The notes: a model not told the origin generated them from the letters alone. DNA of 64,000 nt from Desulfopila inferna (GCF_016919005.1 NZ_JAFFQE010000003.1:186001-250000); one strand, 5' to 3'. Numbered from the stretch's first letter, positions 9,490-19,325 are shown. Numbers and translations are program-made.

Positions 9490-10139
9490 GGGATACCCGG
9501 ATTTTCTGTTTTTCCCGGATCAGGCCAGAACTGTTCCAGAGTATGGCGGTGGACATGAAAACATCTACCGGCTACCTTCTTGAGTTGATCATGATCATGA
9601 CTCACCCAGAGCAATGCGGTTTTCGGAGTTTTCTGGTAATCGGAAAGTAATGTTTCAACAAGAGAGACAGCATAGGGATCCAATGCAGAGCAGGGTTCAT
9701 CAAGCAACAGGATAACCGGTTTGAGGGTGAGTTCCCTCGCCAGGGCGAGTCTCTGGCGCTCGCCGGTGGAAAGCCTGCTGATACTCCAGGAAAGGACATC
9801 TATCTCAAAACCAAGTCGTGTCAGAATATCGACGAGCTCGGGATCTCCGTTGGCCTTGTTGAAGTGGCTGCCGACATCGTCATACCACCAGGCCGATTCG
9901 GCCGCAACAAGTCCCACTTTTCTGCGCCAGGAGGGGGCGGGAAAGCACTCCGCCTTGACCCCGTCCAGGAGAATGGTTCCGTCATAGGGTATCGATTCAA
10001 CCAGGGCTCTCAGCATCTGTGTTTTCCCTATCCCGGAGGGACCGGTGAAACCAACGACCTCATTACTATACAAGGAAAAGGAATAAGGACCGTTCTGCAG
10101 ATATGTGAGCCGGTCTACGGAGAAGAGCGGATCCGTCAT
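9480..10139 (-). CDS. fetA: FetA/YbbL-family ABC transporter ATP-binding protein
   Basis: 219 residues, the small ATPase size of this family. Walker A is GPSGIGKTQML, the signature is LSTGERQRLALARE, Walker B is [14 protein letters not shown] and the switch histidine lies in VSHDHD. It powers the FetB permease encoded by the overlapping next gene. Its ATG overlaps the stop of the upstream histidine kinase (ATGA), so sensing and transport genes are coupled in one transcript. Confidence 0.87.
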   Translation of the reverse strand: MTDPLFSVDRLTYLQNGPYSFSLYSNEVVGFTGPSGIGKTQMLRALVESIPYDGTILLDGVKAECFPAPSWRRKVGLVAAESAWWYDDVGSHFNKANGDPELVDILTRLGFEIDVLSWSISRLSTGERQRLALARELTLKPVILLLDEPCSALDPYAVSLVETLLSDYQKTPKTALLWVSHDHDQLKKVAGRCFHVHRHTLEQFWPDPGKTENPGIPWR

Positions 10140-11569
10140 GGCAGGAGCACGGAAAAGGTCGTTCCCTCATCCTTTCGGCTGCTCACCCGCAATTCACCGT
10201 TATGGCTGTCGATAATATTTTTGGTAATGGAAAGGCCTAACCCGGTTCCTTTGCTTTTATCGGTAAAGAAGGGATTGAAAATGAACTCCATTTTTTTCTC
10301 CGACATACCTATGCCATTATCCTCAATTTCTATTTCCGCACCGCCGGTCTTGGAAAGAGCGCGGGTAGACACCCTCAGCACTCCTTCCTTTTTCATAGCC
10401 TGCAGGGCGTTGACCAGGATGTTCAGCAGAGCCCTGTAGAGCAGTTCGATATCAACCTTCGCCGGTACAGGGGTTTCAGCCAGTTCGTTTCTGATTTCGA
10501 CGTGTTGTTCAGCAGCTTTGGGAGCAATAAAAATAAGGGCTTTTTTCACCACTTCGTTGACATCACGTTTCTCCAGTTTGGCCTGCTGAGGTCTGGCGAA
10601 ATCAAGAAACTCCATGGTGATGGTGTTCAATCTGCTGGTTTCTTCTATGATGATACGGGCAAGATGTTCATTTCCGGGAGCGACCTTCCTGATGCGCTTT
10701 TCCAAGATTTCAGCGGTGCTGCGAACAATTCCCAGTGGACTTTTAATCTCATGCGAGACTGTGGCCACCATGGAACCAAGATGAGCCAGCCTTTCAGACT
10801 GGTTCAGCTTTTCTTCAAGCTGCAGCCTTTCATCAACGCGCTGTTCAACCTTCTTTGATGCTCCCATGACTATGGTGCGCAAGACCAGAAAGAGAACCAT
10901 CATCACTGCACTGGAAACCAGGATGATACTGCCCTGAAGTCGTATTATAGCTTTATAATCACTGGAAAGATCTTTGACAATCTCGATCACTCCCATGATA
11001 ATCTCTCCGCTCTCGCCGCTCGGACCCACCTGACGGAAGGGGATATAGGTTTTTAAACGGCACTTGAGTGGTTCGGTGCCGGGGACAAGATTGGCAACCG
11101 AGCCGGAGGTGAGAATATTCGAATTGGTAATACCGCTGAGGGCTTTACGATACTCCTCCCCGCCGATATCCTCTTTACCAACCTGCTCCATGATGGTGGA
11201 ATAGGAGATCACATTGACCTTGGAGTCAAATATGGTGACGGATTCGACATTCATTCCCTGTATAATTTCCCGGATTATCTTGTCCAGGGTTTCAAATTGT
11301 TCGGGATTACTTAACTGGATCGCTCCATAACGCAGAGCAGTGATGACCACAAACCTTCTGAAGACCTGCTGGTTGAGGTTTTCGGCAAATGCTACTGAAT
11401 ACTCCTCGCTCTGTTCGAGCATGATTTTTCTGGCATGGTTGGATATGGCCCAGGACAGAAAAAGAGTAAAAACAAGGATGACGGCAAGACTTGAAAAAGA
11501 GAAGTATTTGACCAGCTTGAAGGGCTGGAGTTGAGCGTCGATCTTCTGCTGCCGAATCGAGTCGAGCAT
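10136..11569 (-). CDS. Membrane sensor histidine kinase coupled to fetAB
   Basis: About 477 residues from the ATG at 11569, chosen because an upstream GTG would lie inside the preceding gene. A membrane segment (VILVFTLFLSWAI) is followed by an extracytoplasmic sensor region of about 170 residues, a second membrane segment (SIILVSSAVMMVLFLVL), a coiled linker, HisKA with H-box VSHEIKSPLGI, and HATPase with NILVNALQAM, DNGIGMS and GTGLGLSITKNII. No response regulator is adjacent; the next genes are fetA and fetB. The substrate of phosphotransfer is therefore encoded elsewhere, and the gene position hints at sensing metal or envelope state. Confidence 0.88.
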   Translation of the reverse strand: MLDSIRQQKIDAQLQPFKLVKYFSFSSLAVILVFTLFLSWAISNHARKIMLEQSEEYSVAFAENLNQQVFRRFVVITALRYGAIQLSNPEQFETLDKIIREIIQGMNVESVTIFDSKVNVISYSTIMEQVGKEDIGGEEYRKALSGITNSNILTSGSVANLVPGTEPLKCRLKTYIPFRQVGPSGESGEIIMGVIEIVKDLSSDYKAIIRLQGSIILVSSAVMMVLFLVLRTIVMGASKKVEQRVDERLQLEEKLNQSERLAHLGSMVATVSHEIKSPLGIVRSTAEILEKRIRKVAPGNEHLARIIIEETSRLNTITMEFLDFARPQQAKLEKRDVNEVVKKALIFIAPKAAEQHVEIRNELAETPVPAKVDIELLYRALLNILVNALQAMKKEGVLRVSTRALSKTGGAEIEIEDNGIGMSEKKMEFIFNPFFTDKSKGTGLGLSITKNIIDSHNGELRVSSRKDEGTTFSVLLP

Positions 11570-11585
11570 CTCGTATGATTTTTTC

Positions 11586-13313
11586 TTACCTTTCACCACA
11601 TACTCCACAACGACGACAAATTGAAGTGTCACAAGGTTCTGTCGAAGCCGACCGCAATCCTTTCAAGTATTCCTGCCAGAGATAGTCGTGCTCTATTCCG
11701 TGGTCTATGATATACCACGGAAAATACCTCTTGGCATCACTGCCGGCACTAATAAACCACTCGGCGCGAAGCTCATTCTTCTTCAAACCGGCCTTCCAGG
11801 ACATGTTTGTGACAGCCATATCGAAGAGGACATCGGCCAGCCGGCGGTCTCCCCGGGAAAGCAATGCCTGAAAAAGGGCATTTTCAGGCTTGTCTGCCTG
11901 AAAATGCACGTTGGCAACGTCCTTCAACCCTTTCTTCAGATACGATATCTTCTCCCTGAAATTGGTCAGGGCTTCCTTGACCGTGCCCATTTCGTCGTTT
12001 TCCAGCTGTCTGCCGATACCGAAGGGATGATATTGAAACGGCGTCCAGGGTTTCGGTACAAAACAATTGACGGAAAGATAGATTTCCGTCAATCGCCCTC
12101 TCTTCTTGCCGATGGCATCGATTTTTTGCTTGATGGCGGCAACCAGATCAATAAATTCCTGCAAATCTTCACAGGTCTCGGTAGGCAGTCCCACCATGAC
12201 GTAGAGCTTCAGCTTAAAGATACCGGCCTCAGCGAGCCTGCCGGCAGCAGTGAGCAGATCGCCGCGGTCGAGCCCTTTATTGATTACACGGCGCAGCCGT
12301 TCTGAAGCACCATCCGGAGCAATGGCCACACTCTTCAGGTCCGATTTCGACAGAAGGTTGAGAAGGCCGTCGTTTATCCGATCGGCTCGCAGGGAAGAGA
12401 AAGAAAGAGCACAGCCGCTTTCCAGGATGTAGCCGGATATATGATCAAGTGTTGTACCGCCGGCCATCTCCATGCCTAAAAGGCCAACGCGGCTGACCTC
12501 CGTCGGTCTTTCCTTAAGACCTTCAATGACTGCATCGGCATCCCAGAGCCTCGGGGGGCGGTAAATAAAACCGGCGGCACAGAATCTGCAGCCGCGTGAA
12601 CAACCGCGCCCCAGCTCGGTCAGATAGAGATTGGAAAATTCTGCCAGCGGGGTCAGAAGCTCAGAATGCCCCGCTCTCTCACATTTAGCCAGGCTCAACC
12701 GTTTTACCCTGGCCGGCACCCCCGGCTCTGGAACCATTGCCGAGCAGCTGCCTTTTTTATCATAAACAGGAGTATATAATCCGGGAGCATAGACACCTTC
12801 AAACTTATGCACAGCCTCCAAGCTGAGTTGCCTCGGGGTAGAGGTGCCTGAATTCTCCGCCAGGAAGTCGACAAAATCATCGAGAATGGGTTCAGCTTCA
12901 CCCACAAGGAAAAAATCGACAAAAGGAGCAATTGGCTCCGGATTCATAAAGGTGGCCACTCCGCCGCAGACTACCAGGGGTCTGCCTTCCTGTCGCTCCT
13001 CCCTCTTTCCGGCAAAGGGCTCGATTCCTCCGGCAAGAAGGATTTTTACAATATGAAGGTAATCGTGTTCGAAACTGACAGAGATAAATATATAGGGGAA
13101 ATCGTTGAGAGGACGGCCCGATTCGAGGGAAACCGGACGTTCACTTTCTTCCGGCAGAAAAAAGCGTTCACAGATAACATCATCCCGCCTGTTGAGAAGA
13201 GAGTAAACCAGCTGCAAGCCAAGGCTGGACATACCGACGGCATAACTGTTCGGATAAATGAGGGCAATCGGGATCTTTCCTTTCCACTTCTTGAGATAAC
13301 CGCCTCTTTCCAA
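11586..13313 (-). CDS. Radical SAM protein with N-terminal B12-binding-like region (TIGR03960-like)
   Basis: 575 residues. The N-terminus (IALIYPNSYAVGMSSLGLQ) matches the cobalamin-binding-like start of this family, followed by PFVDFFLVGEAEPILDDF and the radical SAM cluster motif CSRGCRFCAAGFIYRPPR, an unusually conserved form in TIGR03960 proteins. The biochemical role of this family is not known. The C-terminus carries CDTSICRRCGVC, a possible extra metal site. The start is a TTG with no ATG between it and the ftsZ stop. The frame stays open back to that stop, so the true start could be another non-ATG codon upstream. It follows ftsZ by about 130 bases. Confidence 0.82.
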   Translation of the reverse strand: MERGGYLKKWKGKIPIALIYPNSYAVGMSSLGLQLVYSLLNRRDDVICERFFLPEESERPVSLESGRPLNDFPYIFISVSFEHDYLHIVKILLAGGIEPFAGKREERQEGRPLVVCGGVATFMNPEPIAPFVDFFLVGEAEPILDDFVDFLAENSGTSTPRQLSLEAVHKFEGVYAPGLYTPVYDKKGSCSAMVPEPGVPARVKRLSLAKCERAGHSELLTPLAEFSNLYLTELGRGCSRGCRFCAAGFIYRPPRLWDADAVIEGLKERPTEVSRVGLLGMEMAGGTTLDHISGYILESGCALSFSSLRADRINDGLLNLLSKSDLKSVAIAPDGASERLRRVINKGLDRGDLLTAAGRLAEAGIFKLKLYVMVGLPTETCEDLQEFIDLVAAIKQKIDAIGKKRGRLTEIYLSVNCFVPKPWTPFQYHPFGIGRQLENDEMGTVKEALTNFREKISYLKKGLKDVANVHFQADKPENALFQALLSRGDRRLADVLFDMAVTNMSWKAGLKKNELRAEWFISAGSDAKRYFPWYIIDHGIEHDYLWQEYLKGLRSASTEPCDTSICRRCGVCGER

Positions 13314-13442
13314 CTCCAGCCTATCCCGGCGGCTGGGTGGAGTCTTTTCTTTTCTTTTTTTCAGACTTCTAATTCCTCTGTTACTGCTGCCTTCAAGGCA
13401 AATTTTCTCCGACCCGATTGAGCCGGAGCTCTTTTCAGGATC

Positions 13443-14645
13443 CTAATTCGCCTTCTTTCGCAAATATGTTGGTGTTTCCAAAAATTCATCGTTCCAGCTG
13501 TCATGCTCCCGCACACCCTCTCGGGAGGTGCCCAGATTATCGAAGCCGTCAAAATTTGAATTTGGCAGGATGGTACCGGAAGGACGTGGATTTTTTTGGG
13601 CGAGCTGTACCTTCACGGACTCTTTCTGCTGTTTCTGGGGTCTGGGAAGATCCTCAACCTGGGCAATGGTTTTGCCGCTACTGATCGAGCTGCCGACTCC
13701 GGTGGCAATCACAGTGACATGGAGCTCATCCCCCAGGGTTTCATCATAAAGTGCGCCGATGACGACCTTGGCTTCATCGTCCACCTTTTCCTGGATGAGG
13801 GCGGAGGCTTCCATGAACTCGGACATGGCGAAACTCTCCTCCGTCGCCGAAATATTGATGAGCAGACCCCGGGCGCCGTCGATGCCGACATCTTCCAGCA
13901 GTTGATTGTCGATAGCACGCCTGGCCGCCTCCGTGGCACGATTTTCCCCAACGGCAAACCCGGATCCCATTACGGCAGGTCCAACCTCCCGCATCACGGT
14001 CCTGAGATCGGCAAAATCGGCATTGATCAATCCCGGGACATTAATCAAGTCGGTAATCCCCTTGACTGCCTGCAGCAGGACATTGTCCGCCTGAGCAAGC
14101 ATATCGGCAAGCTTGGAGTTTTTCTGCATCATCGAAAGCAGACGATCGTTGGGCACGGTGATAATGGTATCCGCATATTTCTGCAGCTCATTCCAGCCTT
14201 CTTCGGCATTGCGCATCCGGTTTTTGCCCTCAAAGGCAAACGGTTTGGTTACCACCGCCACGGTTAATGCACCAAGATCCTTGCTGATCTTGGCGACCAC
14301 CGGCGCGGCGCCGGTCCCGGTACCACCACCAAGACCTGCGGTAACGAAGACCATATCGCTTCCCTTGAGACTGTTTTTCAGCTCCTCTATGGATTCATGG
14401 GCAGCCTGCATACCCATCTCGGGATCGGCTCCTGCTCCCAACCCTTTAGTAATACTGGGGCCAAGCTGGAGGCAGATGTCTGCCTTGGACTGATTTAATG
14501 CCTGCTTATCAGTATTGGCAGCAATAAATTCCACACCCTGGAGCTTGTTGGCCACCATGGTGTTGATTGCATTTCCGCCGCCGCCACCTACTCCGATAAC
14601 TTTTACTTTTGCGACGCTTTCTGATTCAGCCATTCTAAACGGCAT
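13443..14645 (-). CDS. ftsZ: Cell division GTPase FtsZ
   Basis: 400 residues. Tubulin-like GTPase that forms the cytokinetic ring. GGGGGNAINTM lies near the N-terminus, the tubulin signature is GLGGGTGTGAAPVVA, the T7/synergy region is NADFADLRTVM, and the C-terminal conserved peptide (ETPTYLRKKAN) binds FtsA. A variable linker of about 60 residues precedes that peptide. The start at 14645 has an AGGGGGA ribosome site five bases upstream, which favours it over the Met five codons on. It follows ftsA after 121 bases containing a possible internal promoter. Confidence 0.97.
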   Translation of the reverse strand: MPFRMAESESVAKVKVIGVGGGGGNAINTMVANKLQGVEFIAANTDKQALNQSKADICLQLGPSITKGLGAGADPEMGMQAAHESIEELKNSLKGSDMVFVTAGLGGGTGTGAAPVVAKISKDLGALTVAVVTKPFAFEGKNRMRNAEEGWNELQKYADTIITVPNDRLLSMMQKNSKLADMLAQADNVLLQAVKGITDLINVPGLINADFADLRTVMREVGPAVMGSGFAVGENRATEAARRAIDNQLLEDVGIDGARGLLINISATEESFAMSEFMEASALIQEKVDDEAKVVIGALYDETLGDELHVTVIATGVGSSISSGKTIAQVEDLPRPQKQQKESVKVQLAQKNPRPSGTILPNSNFDGFDNLGTSREGVREHDSWNDEFLETPTYLRKKAN

Positions 14646-14679
14646 AGGGTCCCCCTGCTGAATTCGTTTAGCAATTTCA

Positions 14680-14710
14680 CTTTGATAATGTCAAGGTAGG
14701 ACTATCAAAG
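14680..14710 (-). promoter_or_regulatory. Inverted repeat with TTGACA, candidate internal ftsZ promoter
   Basis: CTTTGATA and its complement TATCAAAG flank a 15-base spacer. On the minus strand the spacer contains TTGACA (14689-14694), facing ftsZ. No good -10 box is seen at the right distance, so the promoter call is weak; the inverted repeat itself is exact. Confidence 0.35.
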
Positions 14711-14766
14711 AATTACAGTAATATATCATCTGCCGTAAGACACATAAACAAAAAAATACCTTTATC

Positions 14767-16038
14767 TCACATGATTTTCTTCATCCAGCCCCGGACTCGA
14801 CCAACCATGGATGAATTGCTCTGTCCCTGTACTAAATGTTTTTTTCTTCCCTGCAATACAAGTCCGACTCCTGTGGTGCACCTGGGAGTATTGATCTTTT
14901 CCACAGCTCCGGTGATACCGACCGGATAGCCAATCCTCACCTGCAGATCAAATATCTGCTCGGCCAGCTCCACGATATTTGCCAGCAACGCGGTTCCGCC
15001 GGTGATGACGATTCCGCCATTGATTCTGTTCTTCTGTCCGGAGGCAATGAGTTCCCTGTTCACCACCTCAAGAATTTCAGCGATTCTGGCCTGAATGATA
15101 TCCACCAGAACCTTCTGCGTGATCTTACGGGGCTCGCGATCACCGACGGTGGGCACATCGACGACCAGATTCGGTTTAATAAACGAAGAAATAGCGCTGC
15201 CGTAATCTTCCTTCAACCGTTCAGCCTCCTGCAGCGGCGTGCGCAGTCCCATGGAGAGATCATTGGTTAGATTGTGACCCCCAAGGCCGATCTCACAGGT
15301 ATGCCGGATTGTTCCTTCACAGAAAATGGCGAGATCGGTGGTCCCTCCGCCTATATCCAGCAGGGCAACCCCTAGTTCCATCTCATCGGGACTCAATACC
15401 GCATCCGCGGAAGCAATGGATTCCAGGACAAGATCAGCGACATCCAGGCCGGCTTTATTACAGCAGGTGACCAGATTATGAACCGCTCCCATATCGGCGG
15501 TAACTATATGAACATTTGTCACCAGGCGGACACCGGTCATACCCAGGGGATTCTGGATCCCGGTATGGTCATCGACCATGTATTCCTGGGGAAGCACGTG
15601 AATTACCTGTTGATTAGCAGAAATCTTGACTGTTCTTGCCGCGGTAATAACATCATCGATATCGCTCTTTTTAATTTCCCGGCCGTTGATCGCCAGAATG
15701 CCCGGACTATTGAAGCCTTTGATATGGTTCCCGGCAATTCCCACGTGAACGGAATGCAGATCACAACCGGCCATGTCTTCAGCGACTGAAACTGCTTCGC
15801 GAATCGATTTTACGGTGCTTTCGATATTGACAACCACGCCCTTTTTCATACCCAGGGAAGGCGCTATTCCTACACCGATAATTTCAACACCATCCTCGAA
15901 AGCCTCTCCGACAACACAGCAGACTTTGGTGGTACCGATATCCAAGCCGACAACCAGCTCACCGCGCTCCCTGTGTGTTCTATGCTCTTCCGCTTCCACG
16001 GCCGGCAATATTTCCTGTTTTTCTTCCATTCTCTTCAA
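14767..16038 (-). CDS. ftsA: Cell division protein FtsA
   Basis: 423 residues. Actin-like ATPase that tethers FtsZ to the membrane. ATPase motifs are GLDIGTTKVCCVVGE near the N-terminus, LDIGGGTTDLAIF and GGIVITGGTALLANI. The SHS2-type 1C subdomain spans roughly residues 100-180. The C-terminus ends with an amphipathic membrane-binding helix (MVGRVRGWMKKIM). The start overlaps the ftsQ stop by four bases. It is transcribed between ftsQ and ftsZ, the usual dcw order. Confidence 0.97.
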   Translation of the reverse strand: MKRMEEKQEILPAVEAEEHRTHRERGELVVGLDIGTTKVCCVVGEAFEDGVEIIGVGIAPSLGMKKGVVVNIESTVKSIREAVSVAEDMAGCDLHSVHVGIAGNHIKGFNSPGILAINGREIKKSDIDDVITAARTVKISANQQVIHVLPQEYMVDDHTGIQNPLGMTGVRLVTNVHIVTADMGAVHNLVTCCNKAGLDVADLVLESIASADAVLSPDEMELGVALLDIGGGTTDLAIFCEGTIRHTCEIGLGGHNLTNDLSMGLRTPLQEAERLKEDYGSAISSFIKPNLVVDVPTVGDREPRKITQKVLVDIIQARIAEILEVVNRELIASGQKNRINGGIVITGGTALLANIVELAEQIFDLQVRIGYPVGITGAVEKINTPRCTTGVGLVLQGRKKHLVQGQSNSSMVGRVRGWMKKIM

Positions 16039-17033
16039 CCTGAGTTTGACTGTGCAACAAGAACCTTATCCTCAAGATATTCCATGCGGATATATTCAAC
16101 CTCACTGATATCGACACCCTTTTTTCGCTTGTTGTATAACACCGACAACACATTGCGCAGCTGCCTGTATTTCTTATTAATCTCCCCTCTGCCAAAATAA
16201 ATCGGGAAAGGAAAATCGACCAGCCGAATAATCAAACCTTCGTCCTGATCGAAATGAATCTCAGACACCGACTGGGCTGGGAGATTTGGATTGTTGTAGC
16301 TAATCAGCTTGAGAAAGGATACCGCCTCCGCAAGGGCCAGCTCATGTTCTTCCGAGGAACCGGTATTCAGGCCCGTAATGACCGGATAATCCAAATCGTC
16401 GCCCTTCTTCACCGGAGCGATTGTTTCACCCAACCTGTTTAGATACATCAATTTTTCCTGACCTGGAATGCCACTGACCAGCAACGCAGCGGCGCGGTGT
16501 TCCTTTACCTCAATATAAATCGTGTCCGGCCACACCTTGTTTACTTCAGCACTCTGAATCCATGGATGACTATTTATATAATCCACCACCTGGCTCGTAG
16601 AAACACCGAACATGCTCGTCTTATAGTCCAGTCCCGTTATTTCAAGGATTTCCCTACGATCCGTCAATATGCAGCCGGATACCCCTATTTCCTTGATGCG
16701 AAAAAGATCGAGGCCGCCGGCATACTGCAGCGCAGGATTTCTGAGTGCCGCCAGGGTCAAAACAAAAAGTGCGGTAAATCCTACTATTTTTGCCGCTCTG
16801 AGTCCATATATTTTGCGTTTTTCGGATCTGCATACGAAGCTCCGCTCTTTCCAAGGCAAACGTAAATATTTTTTCAGCTTGCCAAAAAAGGCAGACCTGA
16901 GGAGATCCTTGTTTATCTTTGAGTCGCCATAGCTGTTTAAAGCCGACTTCCAGGGCTTGGCATAATCATTTTTTTTCCTGATTTTCAAAGATCTGGAACC
17001 TAAGAAGCCACGCAGTTTTCTCACCGATTTCAT
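16035..17033 (-). CDS. ftsQ: Cell division protein FtsQ (DivIB family)
   Basis: 332 residues. Bitopic divisome protein linking early and late division proteins. A basic cytoplasmic N-terminus of about 75 residues, longer than usual, precedes a membrane segment (VGFTALFVLTLAAL). Then come a POTRA domain (FRIKEIGVSGCILTDRREILEITGL, split here) and the FtsQ domain (HPWIQSAEVNKVWPDTIYIEV). Both ends overlap neighbours by four bases (murB upstream, ftsA downstream). No ddl gene lies between murB and ftsQ, unlike in many proteobacterial dcw clusters. Confidence 0.93.
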   Translation of the reverse strand: MKSVRKLRGFLGSRSLKIRKKNDYAKPWKSALNSYGDSKINKDLLRSAFFGKLKKYLRLPWKERSFVCRSEKRKIYGLRAAKIVGFTALFVLTLAALRNPALQYAGGLDLFRIKEIGVSGCILTDRREILEITGLDYKTSMFGVSTSQVVDYINSHPWIQSAEVNKVWPDTIYIEVKEHRAAALLVSGIPGQEKLMYLNRLGETIAPVKKGDDLDYPVITGLNTGSSEEHELALAEAVSFLKLISYNNPNLPAQSVSEIHFDQDEGLIIRLVDFPFPIYFGRGEINKKYRQLRNVLSVLYNKRKKGVDISEVEYIRMEYLEDKVLVAQSNSG

Positions 17034-17938
17034 AATATATGAACCTCCGGATCGAGCTTTATGCCGCTGTCTTTCTCCACTTTTCCCTGTATATGCGCAA
17101 TCAGATCAAGAACATCACCGGCACTGGCCATGCCCCGGTTTATAATAAAATTAGCATGCTTTTCAGACACTTGCGCATCACCGACCATCACACCCTTTAA
17201 ACCGCTTGCCTCAATCAGCCGCCCGGCGCTGTGCCCCTCCGGATTTTTGAAAATCGAACCTGCGCTACCGTAACCACCAGGCTGAAGCTGATTCCGCCTC
17301 TCTCGGTAACCACGGCATACGGCCTCAACCTCTTCTCTTTTCTTTTGACAAAGCCTGAGCACCGCCCCCACGACTACACAATGTTCTACAAGAGTGTCCG
17401 CCTTTCGATAGCTGAATGACAACTGTTCTCTCTCATAGGTTTTTCTTCCCTCTCTGTTGACGACATCGAGGCTGAGCAGCACATCGGAAATCGATCCTCC
17501 CCAGGCGCCGGCATTCATGAAGATGGCTCCGCCCAGGGTTCCCGGGATGCCGACGGTAAACTCGAGTCCTGAAAAACCTTGAGCAGCACATTCCCCGGAG
17601 AGCCGTGTCAGAGAGCAACCGGCTCCAGCCTTGAGATACACCGCATCTTCGCCGACCTCACACTCATATTCTTTAAAACCGCCGGTAAGAACTATTGCTA
17701 TACCGGCAAAGCCTTCATCGCGAACCAGCAGATTGGTACCCCTGCCGATAACCCGCCAGTTCAACTGATTTTCCACGAGAAACAGGAATAGTTTCTCCAA
17801 TTCCCCTACACTCTCCACCTGCACAAGTGCGTCAGCCGGGCCGCCGATACCGAAAGAGGTATAGCTGCGCAGAGGGCAGTTCCACTGCACCGGATGCTTC
17901 AGCAGGGCACGCAGTTCATTTTTCTGCAACTCATTCAT
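17030..17938 (-). CDS. murB: UDP-N-acetylenolpyruvoylglucosamine reductase MurB
   Basis: About 302 residues from the ATG at 17938, which overlaps the murC stop in ATGAATGA; an upstream in-frame ATG (17953) is the alternative. FAD-dependent reduction of enolpyruvyl-UDP-GlcNAc to UDP-MurNAc. Seen are the FAD site SFGIGGPADALV, RGTNLLV, the substrate loop GLEFTVGIPGTLGGAIFMNAGAWGG (split over the region), GSIFKNPEG with the catalytic serine position, and the HANFIIN motif. The length and motifs fit the type I MurB. Confidence 0.95.
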   Translation of the reverse strand: MNELQKNELRALLKHPVQWNCPLRSYTSFGIGGPADALVQVESVGELEKLFLFLVENQLNWRVIGRGTNLLVRDEGFAGIAIVLTGGFKEYECEVGEDAVYLKAGAGCSLTRLSGECAAQGFSGLEFTVGIPGTLGGAIFMNAGAWGGSISDVLLSLDVVNREGRKTYEREQLSFSYRKADTLVEHCVVVGAVLRLCQKKREEVEAVCRGYRERRNQLQPGGYGSAGSIFKNPEGHSAGRLIEASGLKGVMVGDAQVSEKHANFIINRGMASAGDVLDLIAHIQGKVEKDSGIKLDPEVHIL

Positions 17939-19325
17939 GCTGTACCGCTTCATTCCGCAGATGCTTGAGCAGTTTTTCCCCGGCGCTGACGATATTTCCG
18001 GCACCTAGGGTTAGCACCAGATCATCCTCCTCCAAAAGCTCGAGGAGGCGCTCGGGGACATCGGCCATTCTCTCTATATATAGAGTATGGCGCTGTCCGT
18101 GCAGTTTGATTTCATGAAGTAGCTTCTCCGATGAAATTCCGGGAACGGGTTTTTCACTGGCCGCATAGATATCGGTCATAATCAGATAATCGGCACGATG
18201 AAAGCAGGTTTGAAAATCTTTATACAAAGCCTGGGTTCTCGAATACCGGTGAGGCTGAAAGACAACCACCAGCCTCTTTTCGGGCCAGGCCTCCTTAATA
18301 GCCTCAAGAGTAGCCATGATCTCGGTTGGATGATGACCGTAATCATCAACCACGGTAATGCCGTTTACCACCCCCTTGAGCTGCATCCGTCTCTGCACCC
18401 CCGGATAGCTCTGCAATGCTTCCTTGATATCGGCAAAGGCGATCTCCAGTTCAAGACCGACACAGACCGCAGCAAGTGCGTTGTAGACATTATGCTTTCC
18501 AGGCGGCGCAATATCAATATCACCCAAGGCCTGCCCTTCTTTCATGACGGTGAAATGTATTCGTCCTTCTGAGAAGGATATCTTCTCAGCATAAATATCG
18601 GCCTGGCTGGTGAAGCCGTAACTCATGGTTCTCTTGGCGATTGCAGGAAGGATATCGGCAATGTTTTTGTCGTCGAGACAAAGGATGACCGCTCCATAAA
18701 AAGGCACCTTGTCTATAAACTCCAGAAACGACTGCTTTATGTGTTCGATATCACGATAATAATCAAGATGCTCCAGATCTATATTGGTGATAACCTCGAT
18801 CACCGGCGCCAGCTTCAAAAAAGAGCCGTCACTTTCATCCGCCTCGGCGACCAGAAATTCTCCCTCTCCCAGCTTGGCGTTACCGCCGAGTTTGTCTACC
18901 TTGCCACCGATTACGATGGTGGGATCAAGCCCTGCCTTATGCAGCAGCCAACTGACCATCGATGTTGTCGAGGTCTTGCCATGACTGCCGGCAATGGCAA
19001 TGCCGTATTTCTTTAAGCGCATCAGTTCTGCCAGCATCTCAGCACGCTGAATAACCGGGATATTCTGCTCCTGCGCGACGACAACTTCAGCGTTATCCCT
19101 GTCGATGGCGGATGAAGTCACCACCACTTCGGCACCCTCGACCCACTCACCGTTATGTCCTATATAGATTTTCGCCCCCAGCTCCCTGAGATGCTCCGTC
19201 ATAACCGATGACTTGAGATCGGAACCCGTTACCAGATAGCCGAGATTAATCAGCAGTTCAGCAATACCGCTCATGCCGATACCGCCGATTCCTACAAAAT
19301 GAATATGTTTCTTCTTTTGATACAT
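17931..19325 (-). CDS. murC: UDP-N-acetylmuramate--L-alanine ligase MurC
   Basis: 464 residues, normal for the family. Adds L-alanine to UDP-MurNAc with ATP. The N-terminal Rossmann motif is HFVGIGGIGMSGIAELL, the ATP P-loop is GSHGKTSTTSMV, the central-domain motif is EADESDGSFL, and DDYGHHPTEI carries ligase residues. Sixteen bases separate it from murG upstream; it overlaps murB downstream. It acts in the cytoplasm at the first amino-acid addition of peptidoglycan synthesis. Confidence 0.97.
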   Translation of the reverse strand: MYQKKKHIHFVGIGGIGMSGIAELLINLGYLVTGSDLKSSVMTEHLRELGAKIYIGHNGEWVEGAEVVVTSSAIDRDNAEVVVAQEQNIPVIQRAEMLAELMRLKKYGIAIAGSHGKTSTTSMVSWLLHKAGLDPTIVIGGKVDKLGGNAKLGEGEFLVAEADESDGSFLKLAPVIEVITNIDLEHLDYYRDIEHIKQSFLEFIDKVPFYGAVILCLDDKNIADILPAIAKRTMSYGFTSQADIYAEKISFSEGRIHFTVMKEGQALGDIDIAPPGKHNVYNALAAVCVGLELEIAFADIKEALQSYPGVQRRMQLKGVVNGITVVDDYGHHPTEIMATLEAIKEAWPEKRLVVVFQPHRYSRTQALYKDFQTCFHRADYLIMTDIYAASEKPVPGISSEKLLHEIKLHGQRHTLYIERMADVPERLLELLEEDDLVLTLGAGNIVSAGEKLLKHLRNEAVQHE

